Shown here: piece after piece, positions 16,057 to 23,429 of the stretch
Layout of the letters: each line of letters begins with the position of its first letter
Position numbering within the stretch: the stretch's first letter is position 1
NCBI GenBank assembly: GCA_049454295.1
Contig: JBMTYG010000026.1
Location: forward strand, 1-30,694
Origin: UBA7803 sp049454295
GTDB taxonomy: Bacteria > Pseudomonadota > Gammaproteobacteria > Pseudomonadales > Azotimanducaceae
Direction: 5' to 3'
Length of the DNA stretch: 30,694 nt
Made by a program: the position numbers and the translations under genes
The notes under the pieces: model-generated
Databases searched by the model: none
What the model was told of the DNA's origin: nothing
Seen by the model: only the letters and a program-made list of their open reading frames with translations

Positions 16057-16859
16057 TGATCGGGCGTCGCGCATCGCGACGCCTGGCGCTGGCGGCGCTG
16101 ACCCTCCTCGCCGCCTGCACCAGCTCTCCTCTGGGTCGCGGTCAGCTGATCCTCTATCCTGAAGCGGATATGGCGCGGATGGGCGCGGCAGCTTTTGCAG
16201 AGATGCAGGCGCAAACTCCCGTCCTTCGACAGGGTAGCCAAAGCCGCCATGTGGAGTGCGTGGCGGCACAGGTCATTCGCGCGCTGCCGGGCGGTGATCC
16301 GGCGCAGTGGGAGGTGCGGGTGTTCGATGACGCGGCGGTCAACGCGTTCGCTCTGCCCGGTCGAAAAATCGGCGTCTACCGCGGTCTGCTAGACGTAGCC
16401 ACCACCGCGGACCAGCTCGCCGCGGTGATCGGGCACGAGATTGCGCATGTGACGGCTCGACATGCCAATGAACGTGTGTCGACGCAGAGCCTCGCCAGTT
16501 CCGGGCTGCAGGTGGTGCAGATCGCGACGGGTACCGGGTCCCCCGCGCAGCAGGAGCTCTTCGGTCTCTTGGGTCTTGGGGCGCAGGTCGGGTTGATTCT
16601 TCCGTTTGGGCGGGCGCAGGAGACCGAAGCCGACCTGCTTGGGCTTGATTATATGGCGAATGCTGGCTTCGACCCGCGCGCGAGCGTGGCGCTGTGGCGT
16701 AGCATGAGCCGAATCGGCGGTGAACGACCACCGGATTTCCTATCGACCCATCCTTCGAGCAGCGCGCGTATTGCCGAGCTCGAAGCACGCATGCCCGCAG
16801 CGCTTCGGCGCATGGAAAGCTCGCGATCTGCCGGGCGCCGACCGGATTGCCCGCGCTGA
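16056..16859 (+). CDS. M48 family lipoprotein metalloprotease
   Basis: Zinc protease of the LoiP/YcaL/BepA-related group, probably attached to the periplasmic side of a membrane. The 267-residue protein has a lipoprotein signal with lipobox LAAC (Cys21), the zinc motif HEIAH (127-131) followed by HVTARHANER, and the downstream ligand in ETEAD (189-193) with LLGLDYMANAGFDPRA. It ends with FLSTHPSSSARI, the usual substrate-cleft segment. The family acts in quality control of outer-membrane proteins. The ATG at 16056 shares one base with the malic enzyme stop (TGATG), with no separate ribosome site, so translation must be coupled. It lacks the TPR domain of BepA. Confidence 0.92.
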   Translation: MIGRRASRRLALAALTLLAACTSSPLGRGQLILYPEADMARMGAAAFAEMQAQTPVLRQGSQSRHVECVAAQVIRALPGGDPAQWEVRVFDDAAVNAFALPGRKIGVYRGLLDVATTADQLAAVIGHEIAHVTARHANERVSTQSLASSGLQVVQIATGTGSPAQQELFGLLGLGAQVGLILPFGRAQETEADLLGLDYMANAGFDPRASVALWRSMSRIGGERPPDFLSTHPSSSARIAELEARMPAALRRMESSRSAGRRPDCPR

Positions 16860-16901
16860 GATTGCGCCCTGGTGGGGTTTAGGCCTGGGGGGCCAAAGCA
16901 G

Positions 16902-17918
16902 ATGTCGGTGAAAGGACCGATCTTCATTCTGGCGATCGATGGTGGAGGCTCCCGCGGGGCGATACCTGCTCGCGTGCTGCACCACATCGAGCGCGACGCC
17001 GGTATACCCATTCGACGCACCTTTGATTTTTTCGCGGGGGTCAGCACCGGAGCACTCATTGCAACCTACTGCGCGGCGGCACAAGGGTCGGTCGCAGATC
17101 TTGCGGAACACAGCTATTCGGCGCGCACCATGAGCGACATCTTTGACAAGTCGATGTGGGACCGCCTGTTGGGTCGGGTGCAAAATCGACCCAAGTACGA
17201 TGGCGCTAACAAGCGACGCTATCTCGACGGTCTATCCGGTGGCACGCGTATCAACGATATTGTGGACAAGCAGCTCCTCGTCTTGGCGTATGACTTCATT
17301 AATCGCGAGCTTGTCACCTTCAAGAATCATCGCGGCCACGATTCCGCCCACAATCCACTGCTCTCCGAGATCTGCGACGCTGCCACAGCGGCGCCCACGT
17401 TGTTCCCCCCGGTACCGAGTGAGAGCAGGCCATCCCGCTGGCTAGTGGACGGAGCTTTGACCACAAACGACCCGAGTTTGTGTGCCATCGCCGAGGCGCT
17501 TGCGATGGGCCACGTGCTCTCGGATATCTGGCTGCTCTCACTTGGTACGGGACGTCCCGCCCGTGACCTGACTGAAGGTGAACAGAATTCGATCGGCGAG
17601 GCGTCGCGTCGGTGGGGTATTCTCGGATGGGTCAGCAACGGACTGGTCGAGCACATGATGAGCGCCAGCTCCACGGTGAGTTCTGCCCAGTGCCGACAAC
17701 TCCTTGGCGAGCGTTATGTGCGATTGACGGGTGAACTGCCCCGGCGCCTTATGCAGCTCGACAACACTGAATCAGCCCGCGTGGATGAGTTCGCAAGCTA
17801 TGCGAAGGCTTGGTTCGACGCGCATCGGGACAGTGTTTCCGAGCTGGTCGAACGCGTGGCGATTGCACGCAGGGCATGGCACGCGCAGTCCGTAGACGCG
17901 AGCTCAGGCATCTACTGA
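16902..17918 (+). CDS. Patatin-like phospholipase
   Basis: Predicted lipid acyl hydrolase of 338 residues with a Ser-Asp dyad. The oxyanion loop is DGGGSRG (13-19), the nucleophile elbow GVSTG (46-50) gives Ser48, and the Asp lies in DGALTTNDPS (Asp183). No signal peptide or membrane segment is seen, so it is cytoplasmic. The ATG at 16902 places the first beta strand (FILAIDGGG) directly after a short N-terminus; an in-frame GTG at 16872 would add ten residues and is less likely. It follows the M48 gene by 42 bases and precedes the SIMPL gene by 74. None of the nucleotide-signalling partners of defence patatins lies nearby, so lipid turnover is the simplest reading. Confidence 0.9.
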   Translation: MSVKGPIFILAIDGGGSRGAIPARVLHHIERDAGIPIRRTFDFFAGVSTGALIATYCAAAQGSVADLAEHSYSARTMSDIFDKSMWDRLLGRVQNRPKYDGANKRRYLDGLSGGTRINDIVDKQLLVLAYDFINRELVTFKNHRGHDSAHNPLLSEICDAATAAPTLFPPVPSESRPSRWLVDGALTTNDPSLCAIAEALAMGHVLSDIWLLSLGTGRPARDLTEGEQNSIGEASRRWGILGWVSNGLVEHMMSASSTVSSAQCRQLLGERYVRLTGELPRRLMQLDNTESARVDEFASYAKAWFDAHRDSVSELVERVAIARRAWHAQSVDASSGIY

Positions 17919-17992
17919 CCGACTCATGGCTGATCGATTCATGCCGCAAGGCGGATACCCAGACATCAGGTTTAGTGCAGGCAAATCAATAG

Positions 17993-18700
17993 ATGAACAC
18001 ATCGGCAAGCGTTTGGTTGGGGGGGCTCGTTGCGATCGGGCTTGCCATCGGTGGGCTTGGTATCGGCAACGGCTTCGTCGATGCGCGCAAGCTTGACCGC
18101 AGTGTCGAGGTGAAGGGGCTAGCGGAGCGTGAAGTCACGGCGGACACGGCAATCTGGCCGCTGCAGTTCGTCGTGGCGGGTGATGATCTCGACACCTTAG
18201 TGACGTCGATCGAGTCGCAGCGCAAGGCGGTCTCGGCGTTTCTCGAGGCCCGCGGTTTCTCAGCGGGTGAGATCAGCGTGAGCGCTCCCAGCGTGCTCGA
18301 TCGACTCGCTCAGCCCTACGGCGACGGCAATGTGCGCTTTCGTTATTCCGTGTCCCAGGTTGTCACTGTTTTCACACACAAGATTGACGCCGTACGCAGC
18401 GCGGGCAGTGACCTGCTTGAGCTCGGCAAGGCTGGCGTGGTTCTGAACCAGGAGAACTACGAATTCCGCACCCAGTATCTGTTTGGCGGTCTTAACGCCA
18501 TCAAGCCCGCCATGATCGAGGAAGCGACGCGCAACGGGCGCGAGGTCGCCGCTAAATTTGCGGCAGACTCGGAAAGTCAGCTGGGCAAGCTGCGGGCGGC
18601 GCGGCAGGGTCAGTTCATGATCGAGGACCGGGACAGCAACAACCCGCACATCAAAAAGGTGCGGGTGGTGTCCACGCTTGAGTATTACCTTATCGACTAG
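17993..18700 (+). CDS. SIMPL (DUF541) domain protein, membrane-anchored
   Basis: A 235-residue protein with an N-terminal hydrophobic segment (about 7-28, Gly-rich, no obvious cleavage site) followed by the SIMPL/DUF541 fold: SVEVKGLAEREVTAD, a KAVSAFLEARGFSAGEISV helix, the repeated LNQENYEFRTQYLFGGLN, and a C-terminal KKVRVVSTLEYYLID strand. The family is periplasmic or surface-exposed; members have been linked to oxidative stress and signalling, but no biochemical activity is established. The ATG at 17993 follows a 74-base gap without a strong ribosome binding site. Its last 11 bases overlap the 3' end of the chemoreceptor on the opposite strand. It ends the long plus-strand gene run. Confidence 0.88.
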   Translation: MNTSASVWLGGLVAIGLAIGGLGIGNGFVDARKLDRSVEVKGLAEREVTADTAIWPLQFVVAGDDLDTLVTSIESQRKAVSAFLEARGFSAGEISVSAPSVLDRLAQPYGDGNVRFRYSVSQVVTVFTHKIDAVRSAGSDLLELGKAGVVLNQENYEFRTQYLFGGLNAIKPAMIEEATRNGREVAAKFAADSESQLGKLRAARQGQFMIEDRDSNNPHIKKVRVVSTLEYYLID

Positions 18701-20402
18701 TCGCGGAGCTGAAGCGCGCGACCTCGCTCTTCAGTTCTTCAATAGCGCGTGACAGCTGAGCGGAGGCAACGTAAAGACGCTCGGAGGACTCGCCCGACCC
18801 GAGTGCCGCCTCGCGCAGCCGAATCATGGCGTCGTTGATCTGACCGGCGCCGACCGCCTGCGAGCGCATGCTCTGTTGCGCTTGGTCAAACCGCGGACCG
18901 AGCCCCTCAACGCCGCCGATGATGGCAGAAAGCTCGTTGCCGATGCGCATGGTCTCCTGCACGCCGGCTCTCACCTGGTCGTCGAAGCGGTCCATCTCCA
19001 TCACGCCGGCGCTGACTGAGCTCTGCATCTCGCCAACGATTCTTTCGATGTCGAGCGTCGCCACTTCGGTCTGATCAGCGAGGCGCCTGATCTCTCGGGC
19101 CACGACCGAGAAGCCGAGCCCGTACTCCCCTGCTTTCTCGGCTTCGATCGCAGCGTTGAGCGACAGCAGATTGGTCTGGTCCGCGACGCGCGTGATGGTG
19201 GTGACCACCGTGCCGATGTTGTTCGCTCGCTCCGAGATCATGGCAAGCTTTCCAGAGATCGATGCCGTCGCAGCTGACAGCGCCTGCATGCTGGCTTCCA
19301 TTCGATCGATGTCACCGCGTCCGCGGTTGGCCACTTCGGCGGTAGCGGAGGACGTGGCGGCGACCTGCGTCAATGTCTCGAGCAACTCCCGGGAGTTGGC
19401 CGAGATTTCGTTGGTCGATGCGGCGATCTCGCTCGTAGACGCGCCGAACTCGCCGCTGGTTTCCCGTTGCTGCTGCGCCGCCGTGGTGATCTCGGCGGCA
19501 GCGTCTGCGACCAGCTCCGATGCCTCGGCCACGCGGGTAACGAGGTTGCCCACCCGCTCGAGTGTTCGATCCAGCGCACGCGCGAGCGCGCCGAGTTCGT
19601 CATTGCGAGGATTATTGATTCGGCGCGATAGATCGATGGCGCCGGTACTGATTTCTTCGAGATCCTTGGACACCCGACCGATAGCGCGGATCACAGGACG
19701 CTGCGCGAACTGCTGATTCAACCAGAACAGGGTCAAGAGCAATGCGCCAAGCAGAACCGCCAGACCAATGATCTGCTCCATCTGCGCTGACAGTGCTTCG
19801 ACTTCGTTTTTAGTTCGGTCACGCACCAGCGTCGCGGACTCCGCGATCGGCTCCATGATCTGTGCTTTCTCCGCGTGGTAGCGCTCGTCATGCATGATGC
19901 GAATGGCGTATTCGGGATCCGGCTCAGCGCTGGTCAGGTAGTCCGCGGCGTTGCGGCTCGCAGAAGCGCCCGTCGGCATGAAGCGTCCGACCATCGCTTG
20001 AAATGCAGCGGTTTCGATGGCGACAAGCGCATTCGAGTTCGCCTCGGCGCGCTCGAGCAGACCGAGCTCTTCGGGCGTGAATCCGGCCTCTATCATGAGC
20101 GTGCGCAGAGCGATCGTACGACCGTCAGGTCGCGGCGACTGCCCATTGCGAATGGCGAGGACCTGCCAGTAATCCGCCTCATAGCGAGCATCGCCCGTGA
20201 CGACATAGGTACGTGCCAGCCGCGTCAGCTCGTCGGAGCTCTGCTTGAGCTCAGTTGATAGCTCTTGCGACACGCGTTCCCGCTCGGTCGCGGCGCGCCA
20301 TTTCTCGCTGTCGAACCAGAGCTTCGTGGTGACACCGAGCATTCCGAGCACAAGCAGGCTCGCTATCACCGAGGTTAGGCGGAAACGATGAGCAAAAGTC
20401 AT
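18690..20402 (-). CDS. Methyl-accepting chemotaxis protein, WspA-like
   Basis: Inner-membrane receptor of 570 residues: TM1 (about 8-28), a helical periplasmic domain of about 180 residues (29-208), TM2 (211-228), HAMP (about 232-284) and a coiled-coil signalling domain. The hairpin tip reads VADQTNLLSLNAAIEAEKAGEYG followed by VVAREIRRLADQTEVATLDIE and SSVSAGVMEMD. That form, with SLNAAIEAEKAGEYG, resembles WspA, the receptor that drives a c-di-GMP cyclase in surface sensing, more than swimming chemoreceptors. No cheA, cheW, wspR or flagellar gene is in the window, so the receptor is an orphan here. It converges with the SIMPL gene (11-base overlap). No C-terminal CheR-binding pentapeptide is seen (it ends FSSATSR). 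Confidence 0.92.
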   Translation of the reverse strand: MTFAHRFRLTSVIASLLVLGMLGVTTKLWFDSEKWRAATERERVSQELSTELKQSSDELTRLARTYVVTGDARYEADYWQVLAIRNGQSPRPDGRTIALRTLMIEAGFTPEELGLLERAEANSNALVAIETAAFQAMVGRFMPTGASASRNAADYLTSAEPDPEYAIRIMHDERYHAEKAQIMEPIAESATLVRDRTKNEVEALSAQMEQIIGLAVLLGALLLTLFWLNQQFAQRPVIRAIGRVSKDLEEISTGAIDLSRRINNPRNDELGALARALDRTLERVGNLVTRVAEASELVADAAAEITTAAQQQRETSGEFGASTSEIAASTNEISANSRELLETLTQVAATSSATAEVANRGRGDIDRMEASMQALSAATASISGKLAMISERANNIGTVVTTITRVADQTNLLSLNAAIEAEKAGEYGLGFSVVAREIRRLADQTEVATLDIERIVGEMQSSVSAGVMEMDRFDDQVRAGVQETMRIGNELSAIIGGVEGLGPRFDQAQQSMRSQAVGAGQINDAMIRLREAALGSGESSERLYVASAQLSRAIEELKSEVARFSSATSR

Positions 20403-20458
20403 GGGTAGGCTTGCCTTCAGTCCGCGACGGTCTGGATCAGTTGTGTGGATGCGGCGGG

Positions 20459-20464
20459 AGTATA
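20459..20464 (-). promoter_or_regulatory. -10-like element upstream of the chemoreceptor
   Basis: On the minus strand, TATACT (5 of 6 to the sigma-70 -10) lies 57 bases before the chemoreceptor ATG. No good -35 is found at 16-19 bases, and there is no match to the flagellar sigma-28 consensus. Weak candidate only. Confidence 0.25.
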
Positions 20465-20529
20465 CGCCCGGTTGGTGGCACCCGTGACATCACCCTTGGT
20501 AGCTGCCCCAACCTGGTGCCGTAGGGGCG

Positions 20530-20559
20530 TTGAGCCTGCGCCATCTCGCGCGCTAGCAT
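20530..20559 (+). promoter_or_regulatory. Candidate sigma-70 promoter for the small exported protein
   Basis: TTGAGC (20530-20535) and TAGCAT (20554-20559) are separated by 18 bases, each matching 4 of 6 consensus positions, and would give a leader of about 30 bases. A GCCCC/GGGGC inverted repeat (20505-20509 and 20524-20528) lies just upstream. A strong GGAGGGG ribosome site then precedes the ATG at 20595. The rest of the 192-base gap 20403-20594 shows nothing else recognisable. Confidence 0.4.
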
Positions 20560-20594
20560 GTTGCGGCACGTTGTTCTGTTAAGGAGGGGTTTCC

Positions 20595-20951
20595 ATGAAG
20601 CGTGTTCTCGTCGCCAGCCTCATGTTGACTGGCGCGGTCCTGATGACATCGGCCAATGCGGCTGATCTCGATTTGTCTGCTTGCTCGATTCCGGCGTTGC
20701 CCGCACTGCCGGACGGCAGTAAAGCCACCCAGGAGGAAATGGTTGCAGCCTCGGGCGCGGTGAAGGCATACATTGCAGACAATGACCAAGCACTCAAGTG
20801 CATGGAGAGCGCTAAGGCAGCGCTCGGGGAAGCAGCGCTCTCTGACGAGCAGTCTGCGAATTACAACACGCTCTACAACAGCCTTGTCGACGCACAGCAC
20901 CAGGTGGGCGATGGCTGGAACTCCGCGGTGCGTGCGTTCAAGGCCCAGTAA
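20595..20951 (+). CDS. Small exported helical protein of unknown function
   Basis: I do not recognise this 118-residue protein. It has a clear Sec signal peptide: MKR, a hydrophobic core (LVASLMLTGAVLM) and ANA before the likely cleavage at residue 22/23, leaving a mature chain of about 96 residues. The mature part starts with a Pro-rich segment (SIPALPALPDG) followed by predicted helices (KATQEEMVAASGAVKAYIA; EQSANYNTLYNSLVDAQ). Two cysteines, Cys30 and Cys69, could form a disulfide in the periplasm. The strong ribosome site (AAGGAGGGG about 8 bases upstream) and own promoter candidate suggest high expression as a single-gene unit. It sits between a divergent chemoreceptor and a convergent MFS gene. 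Confidence 0.85.
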   Translation: MKRVLVASLMLTGAVLMTSANAADLDLSACSIPALPALPDGSKATQEEMVAASGAVKAYIADNDQALKCMESAKAALGEAALSDEQSANYNTLYNSLVDAQHQVGDGWNSAVRAFKAQ

Positions 20952-20953
20952 AC

Positions 20954-20970
20954 GGCGCTGTATCAGCGCC
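20954..20970. terminator. Perfect hairpin at the convergent junction
   Basis: GGCGCTG (20954-20960), loop TAT, CAGCGCC (20964-20970): a 7-base-pair perfect stem 3 bases after the small protein's stop and across the stop codon of the MFS gene. It is placed to end transcripts from both sides. There is no real T-tract: on the minus strand only GTTT follows, and on the plus strand none. Confidence 0.45.
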
Positions 20971-22324
20971 AGCGCGGGGCAAGGAGGCGCAGCATGAGCT
21001 GCATGCTTGAGCTGCGCCGCACTCGACGCACCTCGCGCAGCCTTGGCAAAAAAGCGGCAATCACAAGCATGCGCACAAACGCGGACAACATCATGGCGCC
21101 GCACAGCGGGGAAGCCCACGCCCAAGTCACAGAGCCGAATTGGAGGCTTTCGGGCAACACGCTGCCAAGCCAGCCCCCGAGCGAAGCGCCGAGAAAGATG
21201 GCCGCTGCCGCGATCACGTTATGCGCCGCCATGAGCGCCGCTCGCTGGTCGCGCGGCGTCAGATCAAACACATAGTTCGAGGCGCTAAGGGCGAACCCGG
21301 CCCAAAGGAGCCCTGACACCGCCTGTACGCCCAGCAGATAGAGGTAGTTCGTCGATAGCAGCCAAAGGATCGGCATCAGCGGAATCAGCAGACCGGTCGT
21401 TACCAGGATGAGTCGGTTGCCGAACAGATCCGAGAGACGCCCCCAGCGCGAGAGCGTCACGAACTGTACGCACACCGATGCGGCGGTGTTAAACATGAAC
21501 GCCACGTAGCTGAACTCAAGATCGCGCAGCATATACAGCGCGAAGAAGGGACCGGCGATCGCGACGGCAAACTGCATCGCTGCGAAGAACAGCGTGAAGG
21601 GTAGCAGCCCGGTGCTGCGTAGTCCGGTGGTGAGCGCGTGGTGCCAGGGGATGCGGAGCGTGACGGGCTGCGTTGGCGGATCATGCATCTGTGCGAGATG
21701 CCAGGCAGACACGAGACGAAGTCCTGCAGCGGAGACAAAGATCGCGACGAAGCCCCAGTAGGCAAAGCCCAGCGTGTCGAAACCCTCCAGCACGAAGCCC
21801 GCGATGATGAGCGCGCTGAAGTTCGCAAGGCTCGACAGCCGCGTGCGCAGCGCAAAAAAGCGCCCGCGATGGGATTCCGCCACCAGGTCGCCCATCAAGC
21901 TGCCCCACAGGGGTGCGCCGAGGTTCGGTCCGGCAAAGTAAATGACGGCACACAGGATGAGCATCGGTGCGGCGATGCTCGGCAGTAGCAGTGGCGAGAG
22001 CGCGAGTGGCGGAAGAATGGTGGCTTGCAGCAGTGCACCGAAGACGATGATGTCTCGGCGTCGTCCCAGTCGGTGTCCGATCCAGGCGGAGGCGAGCTGG
22101 GCGAAAGAGCCCAGCAGCGGCGGTAGTGCGGCAAGCAGACCGACCTGGGTCGTCGTGGCGCGCAGCAGCACGGCAAACGCCGCGAAGTAGCTCTCGGCAG
22201 CGCCCATCATCGCGGCGTAGGTGATGCCGTCGCTTAGCGAATGGCGCAGCGATCGATCAACCCGAGGGTTTTTGTCAAACCGGGTGGGTTGCTGCTCCGT
22301 GCAGGGTGGCGTTGTCCCAGCCAC
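20963..22324 (-). CDS. Major facilitator superfamily transporter
   Basis: Inner-membrane transporter of 453 residues with about 12 hydrophobic segments. After a polar N-terminus of about 30 residues come GITYAAMMGAAESYFAAF and the loop AWIGHRLGRRRD, which is the MFS motif A region between helices 2 and 3; the equivalent in the second half is SRWGRLSDLFGNR. Helix 11 is followed by the charged loop DLTPRDQRAALMA. The GTG at 22324 lies 12 bases after the stop of the oxygenase gene on the same strand, so the two are probably one transcript. Substrate is unknown; the position after a small-molecule oxygenase would suit an exporter, but this is inferred. Confidence 0.88.
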   Translation of the reverse strand: MAGTTPPCTEQQPTRFDKNPRVDRSLRHSLSDGITYAAMMGAAESYFAAFAVLLRATTTQVGLLAALPPLLGSFAQLASAWIGHRLGRRRDIIVFGALLQATILPPLALSPLLLPSIAAPMLILCAVIYFAGPNLGAPLWGSLMGDLVAESHRGRFFALRTRLSSLANFSALIIAGFVLEGFDTLGFAYWGFVAIFVSAAGLRLVSAWHLAQMHDPPTQPVTLRIPWHHALTTGLRSTGLLPFTLFFAAMQFAVAIAGPFFALYMLRDLEFSYVAFMFNTAASVCVQFVTLSRWGRLSDLFGNRLILVTTGLLIPLMPILWLLSTNYLYLLGVQAVSGLLWAGFALSASNYVFDLTPRDQRAALMAAHNVIAAAAIFLGASLGGWLGSVLPESLQFGSVTWAWASPLCGAMMLSAFVRMLVIAAFLPRLREVRRVRRSSSMQLMLRLLAPRWR

Positions 22325-22336
22325 TGCGCTGCCGCG

Positions 22337-23335
22337 TCAGTCGAGGCGGTAGTCGGAAATCTGGACCTCTGTCCCGATATCCGCGTAGTCCCCCGCCGCT
22401 CTGCGCGCGCGAAACTCGCCCCAGTTGATCGCGCGGTAGCGCGGCGGTGCAAGTGCACAGAGGCTCGGCAGGGGCGAATAATGTGCGGTGGCGTTCGGGT
22501 TGAGAAAGAACGGCACGCTGAAGCGAGTCTCTGTGGCGTTGGCCAGCACTCGATGCAGCGGCGCCGTGTAGCGGTCATTCGACCAGACCTGCACGACATC
22601 GCCGATGTTGACGGTCAGCGTGTCGGGCGGTGCGTCGACGATATACCAGCGCCCCTCGCGCTGCAGCTGCAGCGCGGGCGGCCCGTCTTGGAGCAGTACG
22701 GTCAGCGCACCCGAGTCCGTGTGATGGCTGATCGCGAACGCATGCTTGGGATCTCCGCTCGGCGCATCGTGGGCGGCAGGTCTGGGGCAGGGGGGATAGT
22801 GATTGAGCCGCAAAAAACTTGTGTGCGCAGCAAAGTCCGCATCCAGGTGATTGGCAGGCATGCCAAGCGCGGCGGACAGCGCCTGCAGGAGTGATACGGC
22901 GAGGCTCTCACAGGCGCGGTAATAGCCGCTGACGGCGTCCTGAAACTCGGGTAGCGCGGGCCATTGCGGAACGTTCAGTCCGTCTGCCGGGCCAACGTCG
23001 AAGATCTCCTTCCAGTCTCGCGTGTTCTTGGTCAGCTCGCGGTCGAACCAGCCCCAGGCGTTGTCCGCCGTGCGCTCGATTGCCTGCTTTACCGGCCGGT
23101 CTGCGGCAAAGAATCCGCGCATGGCGCTTTGCAGCCGGGAGATCACCGTGTTATCCAGATCTGAGATTTCGGCGTACCCGCGCACATGGAAGCAGCCCCA
23201 GCGCTGGCACGCGGTATCGATTGCCGCGATGGCAGAGGGGTCATCCGGCAGGCGCGAGACGTCAATGGTGGCGAGGTCTGCTAGGGGTGCGGCAGCCATG
23301 GTGTGAAGCGTCGACGACAAGGCGTTCGGCATCAT
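22337..23335 (-). CDS. Isopenicillin N synthase-like Fe(II)/2-oxoglutarate oxygenase
   Basis: Non-haem iron oxygenase of the IPNS/2OG-dioxygenase superfamily, 332 residues from the ATG at 23335. Iron ligands are visible as HTD (His205, Asp207 in ISHHTDSGALTVLLQD) and His260 in APLHRVL; the 2-oxoglutarate-binding Arg-x-Ser is RFS (270-272) before VPFFLNPN. The N-terminus has the family opening LATIDVSRLP and WGCFHVRGY. The presence of Arg-x-Ser favours a 2-oxoglutarate enzyme over a true penicillin-forming synthase; the substrate is not deducible. An ATG at 23299 (320 residues) is an alternative start; the frame is open further upstream, but longer starts run into the divergent peptidase gene. 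It is probably co-transcribed with the downstream MFS gene. Confidence 0.88.
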   Translation of the reverse strand: MMPNALSSTLHTMAAAPLADLATIDVSRLPDDPSAIAAIDTACQRWGCFHVRGYAEISDLDNTVISRLQSAMRGFFAADRPVKQAIERTADNAWGWFDRELTKNTRDWKEIFDVGPADGLNVPQWPALPEFQDAVSGYYRACESLAVSLLQALSAALGMPANHLDADFAAHTSFLRLNHYPPCPRPAAHDAPSGDPKHAFAISHHTDSGALTVLLQDGPPALQLQREGRWYIVDAPPDTLTVNIGDVVQVWSNDRYTAPLHRVLANATETRFSVPFFLNPNATAHYSPLPSLCALAPPRYRAINWGEFRARRAAGDYADIGTEVQISDYRLD

Positions 23336-23429
23336 CACATGTGTGCCGGTCGCGGTCGACGGGCGTGATGAGCTACGCCAAGATTCTTTGTGAGACTTTC
23401 GTGAACCCCTGTGTCTGGAGAAGCACCCC

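Noticed and set aside
16902..17918. Patatin as effector of an anti-phage system
   Set aside because: No cyclase, Cap2/Cap3, reverse transcriptase or other defence partner is nearby, and its neighbours are housekeeping or envelope genes.
22337..23335. True isopenicillin N synthase of a beta-lactam cluster
   Set aside because: No peptide synthetase or acyltransferase is present, and the 2-oxoglutarate-binding Arg-x-Ser suggests a generic oxygenase.
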